From positions 1 through 48,535 of the forward strand of contig JAFQUM010000025.1 in assembly GCA_017408485.1 (NCBI GenBank): 48,535 bases of DNA, written 5' to 3'. Position numbers and translations under genes: made by a program. The notes beneath the pieces are model-generated. The model searched no databases, was not told where the DNA came from, and saw only the letters and a list, made by a program, of their open reading frames with translations. Each line of letters starts with the position of its first letter. The stretch's first letter is position 1. The DNA comes from Clostridia bacterium. Lineage in GTDB: Bacteria > Bacillota > Clostridia > Oscillospirales > Butyricicoccaceae. Below, piece after piece: positions 24,507 through 32,607 of the stretch.

Positions 24507-25472
24507 TTGTCTTTTATAAAACAGTGCGCAATGTTTGTGTTGTGTGCCGTAACTGTTTTGGCAAGCATTTCGCCTGCTACGGCAAACAATTATACACACG
24601 CACCGACCCCCTTAGTGCCGGAGGTTCAGGTTGAAACCGAATCGAACGCACCCGAGGCTGAAGCCGAGACAGAACCCAAGCAGGAGCTTGAAGCTCTGCC
24701 CGAAATCGAGGTCAAGTCGGCGCAGAGCGATTGGCCCGTATCGGTTTGGCTCAACGGGGAGGAAATGGCGCTGACGATCCCCACAATTCTTAATAACGGA
24801 ATAACCTATGTCTCCATTGGCGATTTTTGCAGGGTTATGGGCTGCGATATCAGCTTTGAAGGCGGTGTTTTTACCGCTATCCGCGGTCAGGAGCTTGAAA
24901 TAAGCTGCACAAGCGGTAACTTTTATCTCCTTGCCAATGAGCGCGCTATCTATATGGGTAGTGAATGCTTTGCACAGGGCAACGAGCTGATGGTGCCCGT
25001 CCGCGCTATGGCGACAGTTTTTGCACTTGACCTTGAATGGAATGGCGATGAGCGCAGGATCGATCTCAGCGGCGGCGGTGTACTTGAGAGCGGCGATACA
25101 TTTTATAATGAAAAGGATCTGTATTGGCTTTCGCGCATTATCAATGCGGAAGCGAGAGGTGAAAGCTTTATCGGACAGATCGCGGTAGGAAATGTGGTTC
25201 TAAACCGCGTCAAGTCAAGCGAATACCCCAGCACCATCTACGGAGTTATTTTTGACAGAAACAATGGTGTGCAGTTTACACCCATTTCCGATGGAAGCAT
25301 CTATTTAGAGCCCTATGATTGCTGTGTTATTGCCGCAAAGCTTTGCCTTGAGGGAATCAAGGATTATTCCAACGGCGCGATCTATTTTATAAGCGACAAG
25401 GTAAAAAGCTGCTATGCTACCATTCATTGTGAAAAGGTGGCAACTATAGGCGGCCACAGATTTTATGCATAA
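24507..25472 (+). CDS. Cell wall hydrolase, SleB type, with copper amine oxidase-like N-terminal domain (copy 2)
   Basis: Paralogue of the preceding gene, 321 residues: signal peptide (ending PATAN), an acidic Glu/Pro-rich linker at about 30-70 not found in copy 1, a copper amine oxidase N-terminal-like domain (about 75-190) and the SleB domain at about 205-321 (LYWLSRIINAEARGESFIGQ). The start is not certain: TTG 24507 has GAGGATG at good spacing, while the in-frame GTG 24498 is almost on top of that ribosome site. The WalR-type box in front suggests control by cell wall metabolism, and that would fit a vegetative role rather than spore germination. Terminator at 25479. Confidence 0.88.
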   Translation: MSFIKQCAMFVLCAVTVLASISPATANNYTHAPTPLVPEVQVETESNAPEAEAETEPKQELEALPEIEVKSAQSDWPVSVWLNGEEMALTIPTILNNGITYVSIGDFCRVMGCDISFEGGVFTAIRGQELEISCTSGNFYLLANERAIYMGSECFAQGNELMVPVRAMATVFALDLEWNGDERRIDLSGGGVLESGDTFYNEKDLYWLSRIINAEARGESFIGQIAVGNVVLNRVKSSEYPSTIYGVIFDRNNGVQFTPISDGSIYLEPYDCCVIAAKLCLEGIKDYSNGAIYFISDKVKSCYATIHCEKVATIGGHRFYA

Positions 25473-25478
25473 TGTTGA

Positions 25479-25512
25479 AAACAGACCACAAGTTTTGTGG
25501 TCTGTTTTTTTG
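25479..25512 (+). terminator. Terminator after the second SleB-type gene
   Basis: AAAACAGACCACA-agtt-TTGTGGTCTGTTTTTTT. Confidence 0.9.
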
Positions 25513-25523
25513 ATATTGTATAT

Positions 25524-25623
25524 GGAGTTTATCTTTCGCCGCAATACATCGTATTGTTCGCTCGCCGTACACATAGTACTGTCTTCGCTCACATTACTCG
25601 TCTTGCGACGAAATCTAAACTCC
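25524..25623. repeat. Nested-hairpin repeat, copy F (opposite orientation)
   Basis: Outer arms GGAGTTTA / TAAACTCC, next stem TTTCGCCGCAA / TTGCGACGAAA, and the family core GTAC-acata-GTAC. Read on the minus strand it has the family GATTTCG..GCAAGAC left part and the GTATTGCGGCGAAAG right part. It lies 21 bases behind the stop codon of the Xre-type gene, in the same direction. Confidence 0.75.
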
Positions 25624-25644
25624 TCTTGGGTGGTGAAATTGTTT

Positions 25645-25893
25645 TCACAATCCTCTATCAACAGGGTTAAATAGTTCTTTAATCGACATATTCGTTAAAG
25701 CGCAGGCATTGGACAAGGTTTTGGTGGTAATATATGCAGATACCTCCCCTGTTTCAAATCTATTAATGGTTTTTACAGAGACACCCAACAGTTTTGCCAT
25801 TTTTGTTTTTGTGTAACCATTATTTTTGCGATATTGGGTAATATTATCGGCAAAGTTTTTCCACATAGGTAGTGTTAGTCTTTCTCTTTTCAT
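25645..25893 (-). CDS. Xre-type helix-turn-helix regulator
   Basis: 82-residue DNA-binding protein, a single lambda-repressor-like helix-turn-helix: NITQYRKNNGYTKTKMAKLL (about 17-36) and GVSVKTINRFETGEVSAYIT. The start is ATG 25893, preceded by GGAGGT; an upstream ATG at 25968 has no ribosome site and would run through the operator-like palindrome. There is no effector domain, as in small repressors of mobile elements or toxin systems, but no partner gene is next to it. It probably binds the palindrome at 25949 and represses itself. Confidence 0.82.
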   Translation of the reverse strand: MKRERLTLPMWKNFADNITQYRKNNGYTKTKMAKLLGVSVKTINRFETGEVSAYITTKTLSNACALTNMSIKELFNPVDRGL

Positions 25894-25948
25894 ATTGACC
25901 TCCATTGGTTTCATATGAAAAGAGTACCATTTTGCGCCGTATAAGTAT

Positions 25949-25977
25949 GCATTACATTTGTAATGCAAATGTAATGC
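25949..25977. promoter_or_regulatory. Palindromic operator candidate of the Xre-type gene
   Basis: GCATTACATTTG-taatg-CAAATGTAATGC, perfect 12-base arms, about 55 bases before the start codon; a possible TTGCAT...TTATAC promoter on the minus strand overlaps it. Confidence 0.6.
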
Positions 25978-26043
25978 AATGCGGCTATTACGATTTATAC
26001 AGTTTTACATATTGCTACATAATCCCATCGTATTTTCGAGCAG

Positions 26044-26135
26044 ATTTTCGCTGAGTAGTGAAGCGGCAGTTCGGTAGTGAATGACTGCCAGTGGCAGTCA
26101 GAGCCGAACTGTGACCGAGCCGCAGCGAGAAAATA
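26044..26135. repeat. Four-level nested hairpin
   Basis: From outside in: ATTTTCGCTG / CAGCGAGAAAAT, GCGGC / GCCGC, CAGTTCGG (26067-26074) / CCGAACTG (26105-26112), TGACTGCC (26082-26089) / GGCAGTCA (26093-26100). It resembles the repeat family in design but lacks its GTAC core. Confidence 0.75.
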
Positions 26136-26327
26136 ACCGCTCAAGTGACAGTACTATTTGTACGGCGCTTGAGCGGTTATGCAGTATTCAGTTTTTGCAT
26201 AAAACCTCGTCCGAAGCGCGTAAAATTGAGAGATTTCGCACTGAGACAAAGAATGGCTACTGTGGCAGTACTTTGTGTACGGCACAGTAGCCATTCTGCA
26301 GTATTCAGTGTGAAAGAATCAATTTTA
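26134..26327. repeat. Nested-hairpin repeats, copies G and H
   Basis: Copy G core: ATAACCGCTCAAG (26134-26146) pairs with CTTGAGCGGTTAT (26169-26181) around the family core CAGTAC..GTACGG, followed by TGCAGTATTCAG; its outer ends are lost. Copy H (26221-26327) is the best-preserved: ends TAAAATTG / CAATTTTA, stem TTTCGCACTGA / TCAGTGTGAAA, middle stem GAATGGCTACTGTG (26251-26264) / CACAGTAGCCATTC (26283-26296), core AGTAC-tttgt-GTACG. H ends one base before the stop codon of mal. Confidence 0.87.
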
Positions 26328-26328
26328 C

Positions 26329-27576
26329 TTATTTCTTTGCGGCGCGGAGAGCAAGTATACGGTTCATCTCGTTATAAACGATCATGAAGCCTTCATCAAC
26401 ACCCATACCGGGCTTTGCAAGGATCTGTACGGGCTTGGTTGCCATTGCGCAGTTTACGCAGACCTGAGCAGAGCGGTCGGTCTCGTTGCAGGTACCACCC
26501 TGATATGCACCGATACCCTTTTCTTTGCAGTAGAGAACTGCTTCGATGGTATTATTGATACCGCCGAGGTCAGGAGTCTTGATCTGTACCATATGACCTG
26601 CCTTTGCGTCGGCAAACATCTTGATGTCTTCGAGAGTGTTGCACCACTCGTCAGCAACCAGCTCAACATTGATTCCGCGGTCGTCAAGCTCGCGGGTCAG
26701 GCCTGCAAGAGCCTCGATCTGAGTCTCACGGTCGCAGTCACAGTCCATAGGACCTTCGATGCGGAGGTGGAAGGGCTTTGCGATTTCTTCAAGCTTTGCG
26801 ATGTAGTCAGCCATTTCCTTGTAGTTGTTGTTGCCGAATGCAGCACCGATGGTGCCGTAAACGTCGATATGGAGAACGGGATTGTAGCTTTCGTCAACTC
26901 TCTTGGAGAGGATACGGTCACGGAGCCATGCAACATAATCAGCTAACTTTTCGCCCTTGGTGCCAAGCTTGTCAGCTACATTGTTGATAAGAGCGTGGGG
27001 CAGAACCTGTGCGCCCTTGATGATCATCTTGTCAGCGTTGTCGTAGCGGTCGTCACCGGACTGAGTGAAGATAGCAATGGGTTCTTCGGAAACGGTGGTG
27101 CCGTATTCGTCAGCAACGACTTCGCACATAAGACGACCGGTTGCCTTTGCTACTGCATCAAGCAGAGCCTGGGAGAGGCCGTAACGGATAGCGGTGTGAA
27201 GGCGCTTTCCGTCAACAGTGATGGCTTCCATAAATGCAGCCAGCTCACGGAAATTGTCAGCTTCCTTGCCGATGAGCTTGGGAGCGATCTCTTTTTCGAT
27301 AACGGGGATAAAGTCCTTTGCGAGGAAAAGGGGATCGCGTCCGCCTGCACCGGAGTACTGAACAGCGGCGCAATCGCCGTAAGCGACCTGACCGTCCTCG
27401 AGAACGATCATAACAGAGATGGACTCACCTGCCTGACGGACAGAGGTGAAGCCGTCGGTTACTGCTTCGCCCACATAGAAAACGCCGTCGTGACCTGCGC
27501 CCTTCTTGATAGCGCGCTGATCGTCAAAATAGAAGCCTGTACGGCCTGCAGAGCAGACAATATTCTTAATTTTCAT
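26329..27576 (-). CDS. mal: Methylaspartate ammonia-lyase
   Basis: Deaminates threo-3-methylaspartate to mesaconate (EC 4.3.1.2), the step after glutamate mutase in glutamate fermentation by Clostridia. The 415-residue protein has the enolase-superfamily layout: N-terminal capping domain and a barrel with Mg ligands Asp238 (LHIDVYG), Glu274 (LRIEGP) and Asp309 (VADEWC), and the catalytic pair His194 (LPHALIN) and Lys333 (VQIKTPDLGG). These match the known residues of the Clostridium tetanomorphum enzyme almost number for number. AAAGGAG precedes the ATG. It is the last gene of the glmS-glmL-glmE-mal operon, 33 bases behind glmE. Mesaconase and citramalate lyase genes are not in this window. 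Confidence 0.96.
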   Translation of the reverse strand: MKIKNIVCSAGRTGFYFDDQRAIKKGAGHDGVFYVGEAVTDGFTSVRQAGESISVMIVLEDGQVAYGDCAAVQYSGAGGRDPLFLAKDFIPVIEKEIAPKLIGKEADNFRELAAFMEAITVDGKRLHTAIRYGLSQALLDAVAKATGRLMCEVVADEYGTTVSEEPIAIFTQSGDDRYDNADKMIIKGAQVLPHALINNVADKLGTKGEKLADYVAWLRDRILSKRVDESYNPVLHIDVYGTIGAAFGNNNYKEMADYIAKLEEIAKPFHLRIEGPMDCDCDRETQIEALAGLTRELDDRGINVELVADEWCNTLEDIKMFADAKAGHMVQIKTPDLGGINNTIEAVLYCKEKGIGAYQGGTCNETDRSAQVCVNCAMATKPVQILAKPGMGVDEGFMIVYNEMNRILALRAAKK

Positions 27577-27609
27577 AATCTATATTCTCCTTTATCATTA
27601 AAAGTCAGA

Positions 27610-29061
27610 TCAATACTTGGGGCGGCCTACAAGTCTGCCCTTACCGATTGCATAAACGTCGTCGATAACCATCTGGAAGGATGCTTCTCTGTTCTCAGCC
27701 TTTGCACGCTCGTTGATCTTTTCAGCGTGGAAGTCCTTGATATCCTGACTAAAGGGCAGATTACCTGTGTTCAGGATACGTACTGCGCCGTCGTTGTCAC
27801 GGCAGGGCAGCATAAGTCCCTTATTGTAGCGGCAGGGTGCAAAGGGAACATCGAGTGCGCCCGACTCAACACCGCGGCAAACACCGACGGCGATATCACC
27901 GTTACCCAGCTCGAAGCACTTGTCAACGATGGCACGGGTCTCAAGACGAATGATCTCCTTTTCGCCATCAAGACGGCTATCCTTGAACTGCTGATCAGCC
28001 AGCATATTGACCACCTGCTTGGTGCAGCGCAGACCCTGTGCATTTGCTTCCATAGTGGGGATACCTGCTGCCTCGTGGGGAGTCTTGACGATGACCTTGG
28101 TTGCCTTGGAAAGTGCAGCGATAAGGCTACCGGAGGAGATAACACCGAATGCCTTTGCTTCGTCTGCAGGGAAGCCGCCCATCCACTGATGGAGAACGGT
28201 GGTGATGACTACATCGTTGTAGCCGTACTTTGCCATATATTCATCGGTCAGTTCCTGAAGGACCTGGATAGCTGCGATGTCCTGAACAAGGTTTCCGCAC
28301 TGACCATAGCCAACAGTGATGTTCTTAACACCCTGCTCTGCTGCAAGCAGTGCTTCGATGATGGCTGCTGCGTGGGAGATACAGGGAGGAACAAGGGTTC
28401 CGGTAAGAGGACCATAGGGCTCGCGGTTGATGGAAACTCCCATCTCTTCATATATACCGGTCAGGCGGTCAACATACTGCCAATCGCGGATGGTGCGCTC
28501 CATGGGAACGTTCTTGCAGTAAGGCAGGTTGTAGGAGATTCCGCCGCCTTCGTAGCTGGTGAAGCCGCCTGCGAAGGTGATCTCAGCAAGCAGACGAGCA
28601 TCGGGAGTTCCGTGACGGACCTGAAGGGGTACGTTGACGCTCTCAACTACCTGACGGCACTTTGCAACGCCGTGGTTAACAGCCGGGAAGCCGTTGAGCA
28701 TTGCTCTGCCAAGGCGGATGGACTCATTGATGCCGTTCTCAGCCTCGGTGTAACGGTTCTGACGGGTATAGCTGTCAATGGTGGAGGGAAGCAGATCGGC
28801 TTCGCCGTGCTTTTCAAGATACTGCATCAGCTTGATGTGCTCTTCAACAACGGGAACACCTGCACGGGGCTGAATAAGGGTTCTGCCTTCCTTTTTTGCC
28901 TTGATAAGCTTTTTGGAGAAGTCGCGGGATTCGGGCATTGCCTTATGGTATGCAACAGCCTCTTCCCAATTGACATCCTTACCTGTGGGCCACTGGGTCA
29001 TAACTTCGCTTCTTATACGGTGAAATTCCGCATCAGAGATTTTCTTGTTTTGAATATCCAT
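27610..29061 (-). CDS. glmE: Glutamate mutase epsilon subunit (methylaspartate mutase E)
   Basis: Catalytic barrel subunit of coenzyme B12-dependent glutamate mutase (EC 5.4.99.1), which rearranges L-glutamate to threo-3-methylaspartate together with GlmS. The 483 residues are the family length; typical stretches are [31 protein letters not shown] (substrate-binding Arg region), [17 protein letters not shown] and [13 protein letters not shown]. The start ATG 29061 lies 28 bases inside the end of glmL, behind AAGGAG, so translation is coupled; a TTG at 29070 is possible. Codon use is strongly biased, which suggests that this is a major fermentation enzyme. Confidence 0.96.
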   Translation of the reverse strand: MDIQNKKISDAEFHRIRSEVMTQWPTGKDVNWEEAVAYHKAMPESRDFSKKLIKAKKEGRTLIQPRAGVPVVEEHIKLMQYLEKHGEADLLPSTIDSYTRQNRYTEAENGINESIRLGRAMLNGFPAVNHGVAKCRQVVESVNVPLQVRHGTPDARLLAEITFAGGFTSYEGGGISYNLPYCKNVPMERTIRDWQYVDRLTGIYEEMGVSINREPYGPLTGTLVPPCISHAAAIIEALLAAEQGVKNITVGYGQCGNLVQDIAAIQVLQELTDEYMAKYGYNDVVITTVLHQWMGGFPADEAKAFGVISSGSLIAALSKATKVIVKTPHEAAGIPTMEANAQGLRCTKQVVNMLADQQFKDSRLDGEKEIIRLETRAIVDKCFELGNGDIAVGVCRGVESGALDVPFAPCRYNKGLMLPCRDNDGAVRILNTGNLPFSQDIKDFHAEKINERAKAENREASFQMVIDDVYAIGKGRLVGRPKY

Positions 29062-30439
29062 TCTTCTCAAGCTCCTTCTTCATAATTCGCAATGCCGCGC
29101 CGGGGTAATGAACGGAAAGAAGACCCATAGCGGCTAAAATATACTTTCTGTCCACCCAAATGTCTGCCTCTTTTGGTCTGAGTGACATTGGATGCATTGG
29201 GCTGTACAGGGCAGATCTTGCAATATCTGCGGCATCGGGGGAATGAATAATGCTTCCGCCGGTGAGTATCACCTGCTTGACACCCGACAGATCCTTGCCC
29301 GCCTGTACATAGGTTAGACCCATCATTGTGTAGGTCTCTTCCATTGTTCCCGCGTGGCGCATTACTGCGGTCTCCACTGCCAACGATGCCAGCGCAAAAT
29401 CAAGCTTTCGCAGATCGTCGCCGTCGTTTTCGGGAACCTTGTCGGTGTTTTCCGACAGATATTTGATAAGTTCTTCAGCTCTTGATACCGAAAGACCTGA
29501 TATTTCGCTTACTCGCTGAATGCTTGTGGCTTCCACGATTCCGTTAATGGAATAGCGCATTCCGATATCACCTTCAACCGTTCTCTTTGAAAACGGCTCG
29601 GGCAGACCCTTGTAGACCGTGTTCGCCGCCTTGGGCATACCGTCGGCAATAGAATAAATATCGGTGGTGGCACCGCCTACGTCAACGGCAACCAGATCGC
29701 CTATGCCTGTTTCCTCATCACAGCCCTGAGCAAGCAGATTCATTGCCTGCAGCACTGCGGAGGGGGTGGGCATCATTATATCGGACAAAAGTGATGTGAT
29801 CTTGGACAGACCCTTTGCAAGCACGATTCGGTTTAAGAATATCTCTCGTATCTTCTTTTGGGTGGGAGTGATATTCAGCACACCGAACTTGGGCATTACA
29901 TTTTCGCAAACATAGACCTCACAGCCTTCGAGCAATCTCTGACACTGTCTTGCACAAGAGCGGTTGCCCGCGATGACTATTGGAAAGCTTGGCTTCATCT
30001 CTGCCAGCATTTTTGCATTGTGGAGAATGCACTCGGTATTTCCCCCATCTGTGCCACCCACAAGAAGGAAGATATCAGGCTTGGTTTCCTTTATATCCTC
30101 AATATCGTCCTCGGTGAGCTGGAAGGAATAAACTCCAACCACCTTTGCGCCCGCGCCCAGGGATGCAAGTCTTGCCGCCTCGCTGGTCAGTTCGGGAACA
30201 AGTCCCGATGTGACCATTCTCAGTCCTCCTGCGGCGGAGGAGCAAGCATAGCACTCGGAAAACTCGATATCTCCCGTCTTTTGACGGAGAATGGCAAGTC
30301 CCTTGTTAAGGCCGTCGTTGATATCGGTCTGTACAGTGGTATATGCCGCCGCGGTGCCCAGTATCTGTTCGCTGTCTACATCAACTGCAGTAAGCTTGGT
30401 ATATGTGCTTCCGAAATCTATCAGAAGGACAGGCTTCAT
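29033..30439 (-). CDS. glmL: Glutamate mutase reactivating factor-like ATPase (MutL/GlmL)
   Basis: 468-residue actin-like ATPase of the MutL family (not the DNA mismatch repair MutL). The N-terminal phosphate-1 motif is [14 protein letters not shown] and the second phosphate motif is [14 protein letters not shown] near residue 245; [10 protein letters not shown] near 380 is the adenosine motif. It lies between the two glutamate mutase subunit genes in all known clusters and is thought to exchange damaged B12 cofactor. glmE overlaps its 3' end; glmS ends 3 bases before its ATG. Confidence 0.95.
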   Translation of the reverse strand: MKPVLLIDFGSTYTKLTAVDVDSEQILGTAAAYTTVQTDINDGLNKGLAILRQKTGDIEFSECYACSSAAGGLRMVTSGLVPELTSEAARLASLGAGAKVVGVYSFQLTEDDIEDIKETKPDIFLLVGGTDGGNTECILHNAKMLAEMKPSFPIVIAGNRSCARQCQRLLEGCEVYVCENVMPKFGVLNITPTQKKIREIFLNRIVLAKGLSKITSLLSDIMMPTPSAVLQAMNLLAQGCDEETGIGDLVAVDVGGATTDIYSIADGMPKAANTVYKGLPEPFSKRTVEGDIGMRYSINGIVEATSIQRVSEISGLSVSRAEELIKYLSENTDKVPENDGDDLRKLDFALASLAVETAVMRHAGTMEETYTMMGLTYVQAGKDLSGVKQVILTGGSIIHSPDAADIARSALYSPMHPMSLRPKEADIWVDRKYILAAMGLLSVHYPGAALRIMKKELEKNGYSKQENL

Positions 30440-30442
30440 GCC

Positions 30443-30865
30443 TTAGTCCTCCATATGGAGCAGCTCGCGGAGTGCCTGAATGGTAGTCTCGGGGGCTGTT
30501 CCGGGAGGGAACGCTCTGTCAAAGCCCATAGCGATAAAGCGCTTTTCAACTTCTGCGAAGTCGTGCTTACCGATAACGATATTTCCGCCGACAACAAGAG
30601 GAATGTCTTTAAGTCCTGCTTCATTGCACTTTTCTCTCATACCCTGACAGTCAAGCTCGCCCTGACCGTAAAGAGAGGAAATTACGATAGCATCTGCATT
30701 GGACTCAATAGCCGCTGCGATGTATTCTTCCTGAGAAACCATAACGCCAAGGTTAACGACCTCAAAGCCTGCCTGAGTAAAGGCGTGGTAAAGGATCTTG
30801 TTACCAACAGCGTGTACGTCGGCGCCGATAACGCCAATAACAAGTACTTTTTTGCGTTGTTCCAT
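30443..30865 (-). CDS. glmS: Glutamate mutase sigma subunit (B12-binding)
   Basis: 140-residue cobalamin-binding subunit of glutamate mutase. The B12 motif DxHxxG is Asp16-His18-Gly21 ([12 protein letters not shown]), where His18 becomes the lower cobalt ligand; SSLYGQGE and the GGNIVIG loop near residue 95 are the other cofactor-contacting motifs. The start ATG 30865 follows GAGGTG. First gene of the operon. The symbol is that used for the mutase; it is not the glucosamine synthase glmS. Confidence 0.96.
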   Translation of the reverse strand: MEQRKKVLVIGVIGADVHAVGNKILYHAFTQAGFEVVNLGVMVSQEEYIAAAIESNADAIVISSLYGQGELDCQGMREKCNEAGLKDIPLVVGGNIVIGKHDFAEVEKRFIAMGFDRAFPPGTAPETTIQALRELLHMED

Positions 30866-30902
30866 TGTGTTGCACCTCATAATAATTTGTTCGGCTTTTT
30901 AT

Positions 30903-30957
30903 TGGGCAAAGCATTGAAATAGCCCTAAAAAACGGGGTGTTTCTCATCTTTTGCCCA
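30903..30957 (-). promoter_or_regulatory. Leader hairpin of the glutamate mutase operon
   Basis: On the minus strand TGGGCAAAAG ... CTTTGCCCA pair across about 35 bases that include CCCCGTTTTTTAGGG. It lies in the roughly 130-base leader of the glm operon. I could not fit a cobalamin riboswitch or another class I know. Confidence 0.4.
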
Positions 30958-30999
30958 TTTCAAGCCATAGTACTCCATTTTCAATTGTACTATATCTAT

Positions 31000-31029
31000 A
31001 TGATACAATGAACTATATCATATTGTCAA
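31000..31029 (-). promoter_or_regulatory. Promoter of the glutamate mutase operon
   Basis: Minus strand TTGACA (31029-31024), 18-base spacer, TATCAT (31005-31000). The inverted repeat ATATGATA / TATCATAT overlaps spacer and -10 box and could bind a regulator. Confidence 0.65.
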
Positions 31030-31090
31030 TACCCTATTTCTAAATATTGTAAATTTTTATGTTATGTACATATTTATTGTTCCTCAATTA

Positions 31091-31120
31091 TTGACAAAAT
31101 AGTTACAAAAGAGTTACAAT
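31091..31120 (+). promoter_or_regulatory. Promoter of the SLH-SpoIIP gene with embedded WalR-type box
   Basis: TTGACA (31091-31096), 18-base spacer, TACAAT (31115-31120). Between them, on the minus strand, TGTAAC-TCTTT-TGTAAC (31118-31102) is an exact match to the WalR consensus TGTWAH-N5-TGTWAH and partly covers the -10 box, which points to repression. Confidence 0.7.
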
Positions 31121-31168
31121 ATTCCCGCTTGGTCGTTTTCGACATTTTTCGGCAAAGGAGTATTGTAA

Positions 31169-32542
31169 GTGAAAAGACTGATCTCTTGTATTTTAATAAC
31201 AGCCTTAATATTATGTATCCCCATTTTTGCCGCAAGCGACAGCGAGCAGGCAGCTGCAGAGGAACTTTATGACTTAGGTCTGTTCAAAGGAACGGGCAAT
31301 GTTGGCGGAAAGCCCGTCTTTGAGCTTGAGCGTACCATGACCCGCGAAGAGGCTTTGGTAATGCTCATCCGTCTGCTGGGCAAGGAAAAAGAGGCTTTGG
31401 CTTGTGATTTTGCTTGCCCCTACCCCGATGTTTCAAGCTGGGCAAAGGCTTATGTGGGTTATGCCCATATTACGGGACTTACTTTAGGCTTGGGCGATGG
31501 CACATTCGGCGGCAAGCAGGAGACCACAAGTGCACAGTACCTTACATTTTTGCTTCGTGCCTTGGGCTACAGCACTCCCGTGGATTTTGTGTGGACCGAT
31601 GCACTGACATTTGCTACCGAAAAAGGCTTAAACAAGGTCAGCTTTGCCGACTATAAAGAATTGCTCACCCGCGGAAATGCCGCCGAGCTTTCACTTCAGG
31701 CGCTTTCACTCAAGACCAAAAACGGAAAGAAACTGCTCAGCGAAGTGCAGAATGCGGGTACAGTGGGCAATGGCGGTGGCTACACTACATCCCCTTACAG
31801 TGCAGAGGGTGGAAGCACCAAGACCACCGGTAATATTGTTCTTCGCAATGAAGATGACTTGCCCATAACCGCAAAGAAGGCTCTTTCTTTAGAGTCACCC
31901 GTCAGTATCAAGGCAAACGGCGAGGTACAGATACTTATAGTACACACCCATTACAACGAGTCATACACCCCTTCCGACGGACTTACATATAAAAAGAGCA
32001 GTACCGCGCACACCGAGGACAGTGAACGCAATATGCTCCGAATCGGTGAGATAGTTACCGATTATCTCAACAATCGAGGAATAGGCACTGTACAGATCCG
32101 CAAGGAAGTGGACTATGCCAGTGCATATAAAAAGCTCCGCCCCACCATTGAGGATTACCTTGAAGAATATCCCAATGTGCAGATGGTCATCGATATTCAC
32201 CGCGATTCCTTTTCCACCAACAACGGCACCCCCTGCAAGACGGTCGCCACCGTAAACGGACAAACCGTCACACAGCTGATGATAGTCAGCGGCACCGGTG
32301 GAAACGAAAATTGGAGGCAGAATCTCGGTTTTCAGGCAAGACTCCACAATATGCTGGAAAATCGCTATCCCGGACTTATGCGTCCTCTTATTCTCCGCGA
32401 TTCAAGCTATAACCACGACCTGACCCCCGCAAGTATGATATTGGAGGTAGGCACCGCGGGCAATGAGCTTTCGGAGGCTATGCAAAGCGCATATCTTTTC
32501 GCCGAGACCTTGGCAGATTATCTTTTAGGCGCAACCGAATAA
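31169..32542 (+). CDS. SLH-domain protein with SpoIIP-type peptidoglycan hydrolase domain
   Basis: 457 residues: signal peptide 1-22, S-layer homology-type repeats at about 28-180 (FELERTMTREEALVMLIRLLG, then YPDVSSWAKAYVGYAHITG), a low-complexity linker around 195-225 and a SpoIIP domain at about 245-457. The SpoIIP part has ILIVHTHYNESY, VIDIHRDS and ILEVGTAGNE, which hold the zinc-ligand and catalytic residues of this amidase/endopeptidase. SpoIIP normally drives engulfment in sporulation and has no SLH part; here the anchor suggests a wall-bound enzyme. Start is GTG 31169 with AAAGGAG. The WalR-type box in the promoter fits wall remodelling in growing cells. Confidence 0.88.
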   Translation: MKRLISCILITALILCIPIFAASDSEQAAAEELYDLGLFKGTGNVGGKPVFELERTMTREEALVMLIRLLGKEKEALACDFACPYPDVSSWAKAYVGYAHITGLTLGLGDGTFGGKQETTSAQYLTFLLRALGYSTPVDFVWTDALTFATEKGLNKVSFADYKELLTRGNAAELSLQALSLKTKNGKKLLSEVQNAGTVGNGGGYTTSPYSAEGGSTKTTGNIVLRNEDDLPITAKKALSLESPVSIKANGEVQILIVHTHYNESYTPSDGLTYKKSSTAHTEDSERNMLRIGEIVTDYLNNRGIGTVQIRKEVDYASAYKKLRPTIEDYLEEYPNVQMVIDIHRDSFSTNNGTPCKTVATVNGQTVTQLMIVSGTGGNENWRQNLGFQARLHNMLENRYPGLMRPLILRDSSYNHDLTPASMILEVGTAGNELSEAMQSAYLFAETLADYLLGATE

Positions 32543-32560
32543 ATAACACAAAAACGCGGT

Positions 32561-32598
32561 AAAAAAACTGCACTTGGAATCCAAGTGCAGTTTTTTGT
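32561..32598. terminator. Shared bidirectional terminator
   Basis: AAAAAACTGCACTTGG-aat-CCAAGTGCAGTTTTTT between two convergent genes. Confidence 0.92.
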
Positions 32599-32607
32599 TT
32601 ATAATAT

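Noticed and set aside
25524..25661. Coding sequence in the 25.5 kb hairpin repeat
   Set aside because: The open frame is made by the repeat itself and has no ribosome site.
26044..26327. Integron attC sites
   Set aside because: Folded recombination sites came to mind, but the conserved RYYYAAC/GTTRRRY ends and any integrase or cassette genes are missing.
26995..29085. Open frame of about 700 codons on the plus strand opposite mal and glmE
   Set aside because: It is the antisense shadow of two well-recognised enzymes with strong codon bias; it has no ribosome site and no family resemblance.
30866..31030. Cobalamin riboswitch before glmS
   Set aside because: No B12-box-like sequence and the leader is too short for the class.
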